Below, one piece after another: positions 52,884 to 64,000 of a DNA stretch of 64,000 nt. The notes beneath the pieces are model-generated. The model did no database searches and had not been told where the DNA came from. It was given only the letters and a program-made list of their open reading frames with translations. Made by a program: the position numbers and the translations under genes. Numbering within the stretch: position 1 is the first letter of the stretch; each line of letters starts with the position of its first letter. Source of the DNA: Fragilaria radians (taxonomy: Eukaryota > Bacillariophyta > Fragilariophyceae > Fragilariales > Fragilariaceae); NCBI GenBank assembly GCA_900642245.1, contig CAAAJI010000052.1, positions 150,163 to 214,162 of the forward strand, given 5' to 3'.

Positions 52884-54856
52884 TTCGAAGGGTGGGGCTA
52901 GGATTAATCATGGATTGTCGGTGGAGGGAAGAGTAACTATGGGAACTGAACAGTCTTGATACGGTGTAAAGTGTATTCAAAAGAATGAGATTGCATTAAT
53001 AAGTTATTTGAAAGGATTGACAATCAACTCCCAACTTTTCTTGCATAAAGTAAAATAAATAATTACATGACTGAAAGCAAGGTTTGTTTGGTCGTTGTAA
53101 AAATTGGAAAGCCTGCCATGATTATATGACGCTTTCTTTCTCGTACGAGCTTTGATTCATTGTTTGAACAGCTGGAATTCTATTACAAAAACTACTTTTC
53201 TAACTTCATTCAGAATTGTGAGCAACAACATCCTCAGGTTTATGATGCTAAGCTAAATAAGAATGAACAGCAGATTTTCAAATGGGACAAGTGAAATCGA
53301 CAATTCTTATGGTTATAGAAATCTCAGACTCTATTAAAGTATCACACAAGTCCCAACCAGAAAAATTCTTCACATACCTTAAACGCTTTTCCATCTATCA
53401 AATCTTGAAATTCTCCCAGAGCACACACTTGAAATCATGGGTAGCTTTATCTTCTTCCTTTTTATTGAAGATTTCTTTTTGAGAATCCATTTAATGCGCA
53501 TTCCACTGCCTTCCCTTTTCTTGAGGAGCTAAAATTGAAAGTTTTCCTAAGTTATTTTGTTGATACTTTTTATCTTTGTTAGATCCAAAAGCGAAGTTCC
53601 TCCAATTTGTTTATTTTCATCTATTTTAACTTTTGAGATAAATGAATCATTTAAAGTATCTTACCTTGGATTATAATCTTGTAGGTCCCCTTTGGTCGTT
53701 TCTTGTTGTTAGTTTATACTGTTTCTGGCAACTTGATTTTAGGCACGCAACCAAGGTCTTGAAAATCCTTGGGGGTGATATCAACCATCTCATGCTGGAA
53801 CTTTGAACCATTGGCATAATTCCGATGAAGGAATTAAGAGGAAAGGGCATATATCCATCAAATGGACCTGCAAATATATGGAAGCTGTTTTTAGAACAAG
53901 GCAGGCTGCAATCCCTTTTGACAACCAGTAAAGCTAAAACCAACAACAAATCTCAAATTAAAAAACAATCTAGTTATCTGCTGCTGTTTTGGAGATATGC
54001 TGCAAAAAATGAGCAGAAACTTATTACCTTGACAACATGATGCCAGTAAGTAACTGTTTTGTACGTAATTTCCCTTTAACTAAGTGGCAATATCCATGTT
54101 TCAACATTATCTCAAAAAATCAACAACTGTAGCAACGCAAGTCCCACCAGGATTCCACTTTCATTTAACAGGTATGATAACTTATGGAATTGCACAAAAT
54201 TATTTGTATAGCAAGATATCCAATATTAAAAGGACTTTTTTACAAATAGGAAAGAACTGCAAACTAGGTGCACACTATTTGGTGATGATAACCCATGATT
54301 CGTTTTCTTTGCAATTTATTTGCACATCGATACAAATGATACCATCATATCTCATTTGTAACCAAACGAGAAACATTCAAGTAGCCAGTAGAAGTGTGAT
54401 CCATCTAATCAGTACTTAATGACTTAAATCTTAACGTTTCGAAGTGTTAGCTGGGCTTTGTAACAACTCCCTGAATGGAGTTTTCAGTTTTCCGAATTCC
54501 CTGATACTTGTCTAGGCTCGGAAAAGTGTCAACGTCGTAGAATATGGGATCCGCAGAGGACATATCACAATTACCTAATGCAGTCACGAATGACTTAATG
54601 GTCTAAATTTCGATTTAAGAAGGTTCAGGAAGACGATTCGAAGGTCGAGCGTGTTCGTGATTTCATCTTTTTGGCATATAAGCCTAATTCAAAGAGGAGA
54701 AAGATCGGTATCGAGTATGAGATTTCTATGTGACGGCTACGAGACTGTAAACTTCCTAAGTAATATACTTGCCGCGTTATTGATTCGACAAATAGTCGAC
54801 GCTTTGGCGTGAGTCCAATATAAGCTGTCCAAGAAGAAAAGGCAATTCGTTATCAA
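52884..54856. other. Intergenic, no recognised gene
   Basis: AT-rich with short frames only. Between about 54590 and 54720 the plus strand is less AT-biased (KWSKFRFKKVQEDDSKVERV is readable) and may be relic coding sequence, but no family is evident. Confidence 0.4.
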
Positions 54857-57848
54857 ATGATGAATCGTCTTACGGTGCTGGATTGTCTTCGCTTATCTAT
54901 GTTTTTGACCTTTACGACAGATATTGTTCAGATTGGAGCTATTAATGATCATCAATCTGTAAGAAGGGTTGGATGAAGTTGATTGTCATTTGTCGATTCG
55001 TGATTTAGCTTTCATTCATGATTGTCACGAGTTGAATGTTCGCGTTTTTATTTGTCGAAATCGCATTTTGATTCCTCAACAAATAGACTTTAAGTTATGG
55101 AAGCACTCTTGATAATTATCTTTCAGTATATCTTGCTCACACATTATTTTGTTCATTCAGATACGTCATCTTTCAGACACATCGTTTGTTTATGTCGCAT
55201 GTCCAAAAGAGGCTGATCCAGATGACTGCCCTGTTCCTAATTATGCACCATGTACAGGGAATGAAACGAGTTGTAATCAAGATGACACTCTGAAAGCACG
55301 TCGACAGCGCCGTCTACAACTTTTTGGTTCTAAGCCAAAAGTAAAACAGTTTGAGATTGAAAATGATGATCAGCCCCTTCCGTACGACCAACCTTGCTAT
55401 AGTCCAAGTAGAAACGAAATGGCAAAATCATGGACAAAATGGACCGCTGCCGAAGATGATTCAGTGGAGATAAATCTTTCCTTCAACTTCATATTCTTTG
55501 GAAAGGTTTACAATGAAATATTCATTTCAGATAATGGCTTCCTGACATTTGAGAATACATTTCGTGATAACTATCAACCATCTGCGCTTCCATCTGGCTT
55601 ATCTACGCCTATGATTGCACCTTTCTGGGCTGATGCCCAAGTGGCTGAAAATGGAGGTCGCGGGCACATTTGGTATAGAGACTTCGGTGGTAAGCTTGCG
55701 GTTATCTGGGATGAAGTTGGATATTTCACAGGTGATGACGAGGAAGCCATGACACACAACTCTTTCCAGGTTGTCATTTCCAAAGATCAAGACTTTGACG
55801 ATATGAATAACATTTGTTTTTGTTACCTTGATATGGGTTGGACCCACGGCAACCGTGATGGCGTTGATGGCTTCGAGCCTTTTCCACGGGTTGGTCAAAG
55901 TCGCGCCGCAACTGTTGGAATAACCGATGGTTTAGCAGGTATGTTGGATTTGTTTTCATGGGATGATTATGCTCACATATATTTCGTCAAGTAGTTTTTT
56001 TCACATTATATTTACATTCTTTTTTACACAGCTCCTTTTGGAACGGCAACGTATGCGCAGATTGGTCGCTTTAACACTTCAGGAAACGTTCATAACGGAG
56101 TCAGAATTTCAAGTGGAGTTGACTGGTTAGATTTTCTAGGCTCGACAGCGATTCTTGATTCTCGAACTGGCTTCTGTTTTAACTCGGGACCAAATATGCC
56201 TCCTGTCTTCAAGGGCGGACCTACTAACGGAACTGTATCAATTCCTTGTGGGGGAAATCTAGAGGAATTTAAGGTAAGGATAGTATCATCTAATGCCCGT
56301 GAATCTGTGCTTCGATTTCTATTTGCTAACCTCTCTGTTTTGACTCCTACCACAGGTCTACTTTGGTGCCCCAGAATTCAATCAAAAATTAGTCTGGGAG
56401 GTGTTATCTCAGCCTGAAGACACTCCTCCTGGCTTTACAGCCTCTATTGATGGCGTTGGGCTTCCTGACGACACTCTTGGTATTCGCTTTGAGTGGCTCG
56501 GTGACATCGACTTTCAGACGTACGGTGGTCAATCTTTTGATTTTGATTTCAAAGTCTGTGATAATGCGAGACCTCCTGCCTGTATCACCGAACCGATTTC
56601 ATTCTTTGTAGAAAAATGCGGTATCGAAGAGAATTGTTCTCCAGAGAAGTGCACGCCTATCATTGATAGCGTGTGTGAGGATGAGTTTGGACCATCGTGC
56701 ATTGCATTCCTCTCTGGAGAGCACTGTGACCCGCAGTACTCCTTCCCGATGTTGATTGCATCTCGTTACCCCATGATTCGGGAATCTTTGCGTGGTCCTT
56801 CAGATATCTTGGGTGAGTCAGGCTGGTGGTATCATTACACCGATGATCGCGCTGGTGGCTATTCATTTACAAGGAATAATGGCGAAGCCGCACCTCCTCT
56901 TTTATGTTGCGTAACATCAGTTAATGATCTTTTAGGTGTGCCCGGTGATCCATCTAGTTCCGCATGTTTTCAAAACAGGACACTCGATTGGACGACTCCC
57001 ATTGTAATTCGCGCAGAAGGACATCATGGTGGAACAGGTGTTTTCGTCTTGCCCGAAGGGTTGGATATAAAGGGTGGTCCAACCACAGAATTAGGAACTG
57101 GATCAGGAGCCATAACCTTGGATCAAGTAAGGAACTATCTGAACGGACTGACTCCTTCTCCCAAAAAGATATTGGTCGAGAAATTCATCGCCGGTACAGG
57201 GTCTGGGTCCAACGCGACACTACCAGATGAGTATAAATTCCACATGTTCAATGGAAAGATAGGATCCATATCAGTGTTCTACAATCCTGGCCTCCCTTGC
57301 GCATGTTATGGAGAATTCAGTGAGGATTGGGAATGTCACCATAAATACGGTTGCTTCAAGAGTCAAATGCCTTTTGGTTCCACGTTTGATGGCTGTTATT
57401 CAATTGACTTTCCAGTTGGCAGTGATCCAGCACTCACAACGGTTGTGAAGGGTTACGATTTATGTGGGTTCGTTCCTCCACCTGACCCATGTTTGTTTGA
57501 AAGGATGAAGGAAATCGCCAGAAAGCTTTCCAAGGCCCTTGGTGTGTATGCTCGAATCGATATGTTTGTGACAGAAAACGACGAGATTTATGTTCAAGAA
57601 TATACGTTTAATCACTTGGTGGCACCAAGCACTGTACCTCTAGAACCGTTGATGGTTGTGTGGATTCATGTTTCCTTGGGAAATATTGGTATGAATCTGG
57701 AGTCAACAGCGAAGAGCGAGCTCAAGGAGGTCCTAACTTGTCTCGTCCTGCTCCATTCATTGACGGATATGGCGAGATGGGGGATGCAGCGCAATGTGAT
57801 GTGGCAATGTCTTTTCCACCTGTAAAACCGGAAGCTGCTTGTAGGTAA
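54857..57848 (+). CDS. Secreted NIDO / Ig-like / TupA-type ATP-grasp-like protein, copy 1 (frameshifted)
   Basis: Exons: 54857-54958 (proposed, weakly hydrophobic N-terminus), 55161-55938, 56032-56273 and 56356-57848. All introns are GT-AG, with phases and exon 3 length (242 bp) as in the copy at 61126. About 870 residues. After DPDDCPVPNYAPC comes a NIDO (nidogen-like) domain, about 105-300: YDQPCYSPSRNEMAKSW, NFIFFGKVY, PMIAPFWADAQV, FGGKLAVIWDEVGYF, NSFQVVIS. An all-beta Ig/cadherin-like part follows (about 365-455), then a Cys-rich region. The C-terminal part resembles TupA-like ATP-grasp: IVIRAEGHHGGTGVFVLPEG (592), ILVEKFIAGTGSG, LPDEYKFHMFNGKIGSI and YARIDMFVTENDEIYVQEYT (about 772). 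One base is missing near 57616-57621 relative to copy 2; a frame continuing as DSCFLGKYWYESG to TAG-G-TAA at 57848 matches copy 2, while the unshifted frame ends at 57825. Confidence 0.8.
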
Positions 57849-58366
57849 AAGAATGCGACATTTTTGCTTTTTGAAATTATACGGGGTGGTTCCTGGATGC
57901 TGAGGGTGCATAATTTCTTTCCACTAAGAAGAATAGTAGAACCTGAACCTGGGCAGTGATGCACTAAATAAGATTACACTAGACTTCTGCATTATAACTT
58001 ATTCTTTGTTATGGAAATCTTTTGTGAAGTCTATTAGTTTCTGAAAGGATCTCACATGAGTTGATGAGGATACTACATTGGGCTGTGTTCAAAGTCTCTT
58101 AATTGTGATGAATAAGTGAGACCACATTCACAATTGTGAATTCTTTGCCAAAGTGATGAATTCAAGGAAGAAATTGCAAGTTACCAGTGACCAGCAAGGA
58201 GCGCTAAAGCGTTATACTGTGGACTTTCCAAACATTTCTATAACTTCTTTTATTCCATATATACCTAAACATATGTATTTATTAAAATTAATCTGCACGA
58301 TTGTCCCGGCAGTATTCATGGACACTAACACCAACTTTAGTTCGAATTGAAATGCGAGCGTTACAT
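57849..58366. other. Intergenic between convergent genes
   Basis: 3' flanks of the NIDO copy 1 gene and of the zinc-ribbon gene. Nothing else is recognised. Confidence 0.45.
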
Positions 58367-59257
58367 TTAACGACGAGTCGAACTGGCTGGACTGACAGTT
58401 GAACATTCTGGACATTGAACAAGAGTCGCGGTTAATTTAACCCGAAGTTGTCCTCGACAACCAAGGCATCGAACGACATGCTCGTCATGGGGGATCGTTG
58501 CACCTCCACGCACGGACGTCCCAACTCCCAAATCAGGATCCCGCGGTTGGTGAATCCGAGGATCCAAAAATTTGGAGGCATTCCAAGACGTCGCAGCAGG
58601 GGGCATCGGCGGTTCTTCAGGCTTGAGGGTGGGGATTGCCGTTGCGAGTACAGGCTTGGGGGGAGGCAATTTGATTTTGGGTTTGGCTCCCAATCTGTAG
58701 CGTTCTTGGTGATCGGCTTGCTCTGATGAAATTAACTTCCGACGTTTCTCGTACTCCAGAATGTCAAATCCACAGTTTTCCTTAACCCGAAGACTAGCTT
58801 CATGTTGTGCCATAATACGATATTGCTCTAAAACTTCTTTATCATCAAACACACCAAAACCATTTTCTTCTACAGGAATAATGTCTCGAAGGCTCTGAGA
58901 GTTACCAACAGATGAAGATTTTGTAGGGTTAAGAACATGATCCACTAGAGTTTCGCCATTATTCCTTTCGACTTCTTCTGCATCATTCAGACTTGAAGGG
59001 ATTTGCCCAGTAGATTCTCGAGATTGATGATAAACCTGACGGCGGGATGATGGCATGGGAGACCGTGGCGGAGAGGCTTGAAAGCGTGGCACTCGCAGAC
59101 GGCGAGCTGATGGCATGGGAGATTGTGGCGGAGAGGCATGAAATTGTGGCACTGTTCCTAATGCGTCTGCTCCAGGCGCATTATCGGTCGTCTGATAAAA
59201 AGATCTTGCAAAGGATGACTCACGACTAGCGGGCTCGGGTCTGGGAATGTGAGACAT
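58367..59257 (-). CDS. C-terminal zinc-ribbon protein, function unknown
   Basis: 296 residues in one exon from ATG 59257. The N-terminal half is Pro/Ser/Arg-rich and includes a duplicated 18-residue unit, PQFHASPPQSPMPSARR and PRFQASPPRSPMPSSRR (about 37-73), with SP sites that could be proline-directed phosphorylation targets. The middle is helical (EVLEQYRIMAQHEASLRVKE, then DILEYEKRRKLISSEQADHQ). The C-terminus (about 263-290) is a zinc ribbon of the LSD1-like type: VVRCLGCRGQLRVKLTATLV, then QCPECS, i.e. CxxC-x17-CxxC. It may be a DNA-, RNA- or protein-binding adaptor. It lies between the two NIDO paralogues on the opposite strand, so the duplication either spanned it or it moved in later. 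Confidence 0.8.
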   Translation of the reverse strand: MSHIPRPEPASRESSFARSFYQTTDNAPGADALGTVPQFHASPPQSPMPSARRLRVPRFQASPPRSPMPSSRRQVYHQSRESTGQIPSSLNDAEEVERNNGETLVDHVLNPTKSSSVGNSQSLRDIIPVEENGFGVFDDKEVLEQYRIMAQHEASLRVKENCGFDILEYEKRRKLISSEQADHQERYRLGAKPKIKLPPPKPVLATAIPTLKPEEPPMPPAATSWNASKFLDPRIHQPRDPDLGVGTSVRGGATIPHDEHVVRCLGCRGQLRVKLTATLVQCPECSTVSPASSTRR

Positions 59258-61125
59258 TTTTTGGGCGATTTACGTTAGACAGCTATTAGTGCTTCTCTCT
59301 ATCTTATTGTTTAAAAGGATAAGAGGTTACGATACGATAAAGATGTTTGCAAAGGTTCAATCGAATTCAGCTTGTCAAATTCTAATTCTACGCTAGTCCA
59401 ATGGAACTCTTCTTCATGTTTAGTTGTTTTTTCGTTTACAGCGCCTACAGAACCATGTAGAAGTCGACGAGTATCTAGTAAAGTAAAAAAAACGTAGCCA
59501 ATGTTAACTATAGGAAAAAGACTAATTCACCTAGCCGCCGAAAATTTTCATCGGTATGTGTGAAGAAGGTGAAGGTTATGATAGCAAGCTGCACGTATGT
59601 TCAAAACCAACAAAAATCAATTTGCGGAAAATGGGGGATTCGTATGCAATTACTCAATGACTGAAGACATAATATCATATGGCACAATCTTTTCAGTCAT
59701 TGGAATCTTCCTTTAAGCATGTTAATAACATGCTCAATTAGAATGTATCTCAATGCTGAATTAAACTTTTACCAGAACATTTTAATGATAAACGCAGAAT
59801 ATCAATTCCAAATACACTCATTGGGTTCAATTGATTATTTTTACCCTCTCTATGTGAAGAGTTTTTACTGAAGCAAGCTTGTATAGGACACATTTGATAG
59901 TGCTAATAAGAGTGACTTTACGAGCACTTGGTATACATTTACACATAGGCGTCAAAATTAAGGATCTATTGACTATTCTTCTTCTCATTATATTAATATT
60001 TCCTCCGAATTTTGCATCATTCAATATAACTTTTTTTTAATGATTTTTAAATCAAATATAATACTTTTCCATACATTCCACTTATTCCTAAAAACTTTAA
60101 GAAACGAAAAATGTGTTAGTTAAGTCATATCTTCACATCACGGACTCTTGTTTTTGGATGGATACCTTGCACTATAACGTTTATGCTTGCGCCAATGCAT
60201 GTTTGGTGATGTGAAGAATTGTGCTTTGAAATGTATCACAATCGACTTTTTCATATATCATAGGAGATTTTTCGCCTATGCTCTGTGAGTGGATTGAACA
60301 ATAGCAAAAGGCTTGAAAGTTGAGGGTGATATTGTTCCATGCCAGTTATTGCTCACAATCCGCACTATTTTTGTGGTCGTGGAATAGGTATAAGCTAATC
60401 TCATGCTGTGAAGGTAACATAACTAATGTATTACATAATTAGTTTTGATGCTCTCTTGAAGTGTATCCTGCTATTGTCACGGAAATGAGTGGATTTTTCT
60501 GGTTTCAATGTATTTTGCACATACCCCCCACAGGATGTTAGTATTTGGCACGACACATGGCAGCATAGCATTGGTCAAGCCCTCAGCAGTGACATCAAGG
60601 CGTAGTATCTAACTCTTCCCCACAGCAATAACTTACGAGAGTATATCAATAGCCCATTTGTACGAAACGTCACTCAATTGGTGAGATAGATTTTCAAAAT
60701 TGATACCTCATGTCCCTTGAAGATATCTTAATATACTTATCTATTCCTTGATTTGCACTATTGAATAATTTAATGTATAGGATAAAGGAGCGTCACCTTA
60801 CACTGCAACTAATGGTATGATTTCAGTGCTCCTTTTTAATAGTATGAATTGTGAATTTATTCTTATTTTTCTTACAGTAAATAAAGTACAAGATTCCGAA
60901 CAAGTACTTAAAAAATTTCGGATGTCTTGGTAAAGAGTCTTACAATCCGTGATGTAAGACAGGGAAATCTTAAATTTTCACACTTCTGGAAACAAATCTG
61001 ACTATTGATCAGACTGTCGTGTCTCGCTTTGCATTGTAATTGAGATGCATCTCGTTCTCGTTAACTTTTTTCAGCAATCAAAAATAGTCATCAGAGCTCA
61101 ATCTGCTATTTAATTTTTATCTTGA
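59258..61125. other. Intergenic, 1.9 kb
   Basis: Contains the divergent promoters of the zinc-ribbon gene (left) and NIDO copy 2 (right). I see no gene, RNA or transposon remnant; all frames are short. Confidence 0.45.
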
Positions 61126-64000
61126 ATGGTCGATAGCAAAAAGCACAGAAAAAAACGAAAGATGAAGCAGGTTGTGCGCTGGCCTCCTCTCCTTTTCTCA
61201 CTTGTTGTTGGTGCTATAGTTGTTTCAGGAAACGAAGTAAGTAATTTTGTGATAGCTTATAGACTCTGTTGGCATCGTCATTTGGATAGAAGTTAAGGAT
61301 TTTAATTCAATTAGGTTTTTCGTGTTGGTCTTCGCGGCTGCATCGATTTGTATTTTTGTTTGTAACTTTCTTTCATGCACTTTTGTATGTATACAACTAA
61401 TATCTTCGATCGTATGATGTATGAAAAATATCCAAACTTTAGGGCGGCGTGGAATACGTGTACAATCCATGTCCTCAAGGAGCTGATCCAGATGACTGTC
61501 CAGTTCCTCGATACTCTCCTTGTAAGCCCCAACAAACTGAATGTGATAATTCCAAAGGACGTCGAGTTCAGTCAAAGAACAAGATAAGAAAAGTCCGACA
61601 ACTGATATTACCATTACAAAGTCAGAAAGTTACCTTTTCGGATGATAAATTGAATGAACCTTTACCATACGATCAACCATGTTACAGTCCCTCTCGAAAG
61701 GAATTAGAAAGTACATGGAATAAGTGGGAAGCTGAAGAAGATGCATCCGTCTTACTAAATCTTACATTTCCGTTTAATTTCTTTGGAAAGACATACCGTC
61801 AAACGTTTATCAATGACAATGGCATCTTGACATTTGGAAACACATTCAAGGACAATTATCAACCATCTTCACTTCCATCGGGTCTACACACTCCCATGAT
61901 TGCACCATTTTGGGCTGATGCAGAAGTTGCAAGGAATGGAGGCCTTGGAGACATATGGTACAAGGACTTCGGAGGAAAGTTAGCTGTGATTTGGGATGAA
62001 GTTGGATATTACTCTGATGAGAAGGCCAGAGCCACAGGCACCAACTCATTTCAAGTAGTCATTTCTCAGAATCAAGACTTTGATGATATGAATAATATTT
62101 GCTTCTGTTATCTTGATATGAGTTGGACCCATGGGGATAAAGATGGTAGCAACGGATTTGAAAAATATCCTCGAATGGGTCAGAGTCGTGCGGCAACGGT
62201 TGGGATCACTAGTGGCCTTGCCGGTACGTAAACATCACGATGATTCTTCCAACCCATCACTTATACTCACCAAGGATTGTGTTACAGATCCGTTTGGAAC
62301 AACCACGTATTCACAAATTGGACGCTTCAACACATCGGGTTACAAACATAATGGAGTTCGAATTCCCAGCGGAGTGGATTGGTTGGATTATTTAGGCTCG
62401 ACCAAGAACTTAAATGCGAGGACTGGATTCTGTTTTAACTCCGCTCCCAACATGCCTCCAATTTTCAAGGGTGGTCCCTTGAATGGAAAAGTTACGATTC
62501 CCTGTGGTAACAATTTAGAGGAGTATAAGGCAAGTCGGATGTGCCTACTAGCATACAGATATGATGCACATGCCACTCCATTTTAAATTGCTAACTATCT
62601 CTCCTCTCAACCCTAGGTTTATTTCGGTGCACCAGAATTCGATCAGTCCTTGACTTGGGATATTTTGAAGCAACCTGACGCGATGCCAGAAGGCTTTGTG
62701 ACCGCTATAGATGGAAATGGATCACCCTCAGATACACTCGGAATACGTTTCGAGTGGCTCAATATTGACTTTGATACCTACGAGGGTCGTTCGTTTGACT
62801 TTACGTTTCGAGTTTGTGACAATGTTAATCCTCCTGCGTGTACTACGGAATCCGTCTCGTTCGAGCTTGGTATATGTACAGAATTGGACGTGCCTATTTG
62901 TTTTCCAGGAAAATGCGCTCCGATCACAGATAGCACTTGTAGGGCACCGGTTGGTCCATCTTGTACTGCTTGGCTATCCGATCAGCATTGTGATGCTGCA
63001 CATGCGTTTCCTATGTTGATTTCCACACGTTATCCGATGATTAAGGAATCACTCCGAGGTTCCGCAGATATCCTTGGTGAGAATGGATGGTGGTTTCATT
63101 ATACTGACGATCGTGCAGGAGGCTATGCATTTACAACTAGTATGGCAGAGGCTGCACCACAACTCTTGTGTTGTGTCACTTCTGTGGATGAACTATTGGG
63201 AACACCTCGAAATGTGTCCTCGTCACTGTGTTTCGATGGAACTCCGAATTGGACTGATCCTATTGTCATTCGAGCTGAGGGTCATCATGGTGGCACGGGA
63301 GTTTTTGTCCTACCCTCTGGATTGGATGTGAAGAAGGATGTACCGACTCCCGAGCTGTCAACTGGCATTGGAAACATCACCATGCGGCAGATTCGTGGCT
63401 ACTTAAACAACTTAAGTCCAACCCCCAAGAAGTTTCTTGTGGAGAAATTCATCGCAGGTTCTGGATCTGGCGCTTCAGCGAAACTCCCAAATGAGTATAA
63501 GTTTCACATGTTTAACGGAAAAATTGGGTCGATATCTTTGGTCTTAAATCCTGGTCAACCATGCGCTTGTTACGGAGAGTACAGTGAAGATTGGGAATGT
63601 CTTCATTACAATGGTTGCTTCCGAGATCAATTACCGTTCGGGAAAAAGTTTGGAAAGTGTAATTATATTGACTATCCTATTTTTGAAGGTTCGGTTTCGA
63701 AATCGACTGTCGTGAAAGGTCATGATTTGTGCAGCGGTGTTCCTCCACCTCAACCTTGCGTATTTGAGCGCATGAAAGTCATCGCCAAAAAGCTTTCCGA
63801 AAAGTTGGGAGTCTATGCTCGAATAGACATGTTTGTCACTGACCTTAATGAAATTTACGTTCAAGAGTACACATTCAATCATTTGGGAGGCACCAAGCAC
63901 TGCATAGCAAAGTTTGTAGGAGGGTGCGTAGATTCTTGTTTTATGGGTCAGTATTGGGCTGAAAATGGCGGGGACCCTGAATTGGGAGGTCCACTAACGG
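61126..64000 (+). CDS. Secreted NIDO / Ig-like / TupA-type ATP-grasp-like protein, copy 2 (runs off window)
   Basis: Exons: 61126-61236, 61443-62223, 62288-62529 and 62617 onward; about 840 residues are visible and the frame is open at 64000. Exon 1 encodes a basic start and a clear signal peptide (WPPLLFSLVVGAIVVSGNE). Then ADPDDCPVPRYSPC and a NIDO domain, about 112-300 (YDQPCYSPSRKELES, FPFNFFGKTY, PMIAPFWADAEV, FGGKLAVIWDEVGYY, DDMNNICFCYLDMSWTHGD). An Ig-like region follows (about 370-460), then a Cys-rich part. The ATP-grasp-like part (about 590-830) has VIRAEGHHGGTGVFVLPSG, LVEKFIAGSGSGASAKLPNE, YKFHMFNGKIGS, YARIDMFVTDLNEIYVQEYT and NHLGGTKHC. Intron 3 starts with GC (AAG|GCAAGT) where copy 1 has AAG|GTAAGG. 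The signal peptide places the protein in the secretory pathway. The substrate of the ATP-grasp-like part is unknown. Confidence 0.9.

Noticed and set aside
1..64000. CRISPR arrays, bacterial operons, ribosome binding sites, rRNA genes
   Set aside because: None seen; the introns and gene families show nuclear eukaryotic DNA, where these prokaryotic features are not expected.

Overview
The window is nuclear DNA of a eukaryotic microalga, most likely a diatom or a close stramenopile relative. The grounds are: spliceosomal introns mostly 59-99 bp long with GT-AG ends; single-copy eukaryotic genes (SIRT6-type sirtuin, class I ribonucleotide reductase large subunit, mitochondrial-type malic enzyme, POT1-like telomere protein); a small protein with an apparent secretory-plus-thylakoid-lumen presequence; TGACGTG-type bZIP/aureochrome sites; and Ty1/copia elements with the C-x2-C-x2-W gag finger known from stramenopile elements. 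The species cannot be named from the sequence. Two runs of N (16733-17327 and 38620-39217) are assembly gaps.

Layout. 1-1533: 3' part of a gene encoding 78-residue tandem repeats. 2268-3173(-): sirtuin. 3301-8437: a decayed copia element (A) lying between two copies of the sirtuin 5' end plus promoter. 8817-12134(+): membrane-anchored pepsin-like protease. 12757-15458(-): RNR large subunit in five exons. 17328-32560: a gene-poor retrotransposon graveyard holding copia B, copia D, and the structurally complete but coding-dead copia E nested in D with a perfect 5-bp target-site duplication. 32737-36030: Ty3/gypsy F. 36792-38495(+): unrecognised 567-aa protein. 39218-40123(+): 3' part of a POT1-like gene. 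40880-43520(-): Ty3/gypsy G. 45546-46103(+): Cys-rich predicted lumenal protein, convergent with a three-exon malic enzyme (46179-48301, -). 49730-51520: copia debris in both orientations. 52482-52883(+): small two-exon gene. 54857-57848(+) and 61126-64000(+): two paralogous secreted NIDO plus ATP-grasp-like genes, flanking a zinc-ribbon gene on the other strand (58367-59257).

The host genes form no operon and no shared pathway. Three relationships matter. The sirtuin and the aspartyl protease were probably divergent neighbours sharing a short promoter before copia A arrived. The lumenal-protein and malic-enzyme genes end tail to tail 75 bp apart. The two NIDO/ATP-grasp genes are a tandem duplication with conserved intron positions.

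Most notable: the secreted NIDO/Ig-like/ATP-grasp-like architecture, with a one-base frameshift in the upstream copy and a GC-AG intron in the downstream copy; the roughly 250-bp duplication of sirtuin promoter and first codons around copia A in target-site-duplication geometry; and four catalytic Asp-to-Asn losses in two copia elements, each readable as CGAC to CAAC, as expected from deamination of methylated CpG.
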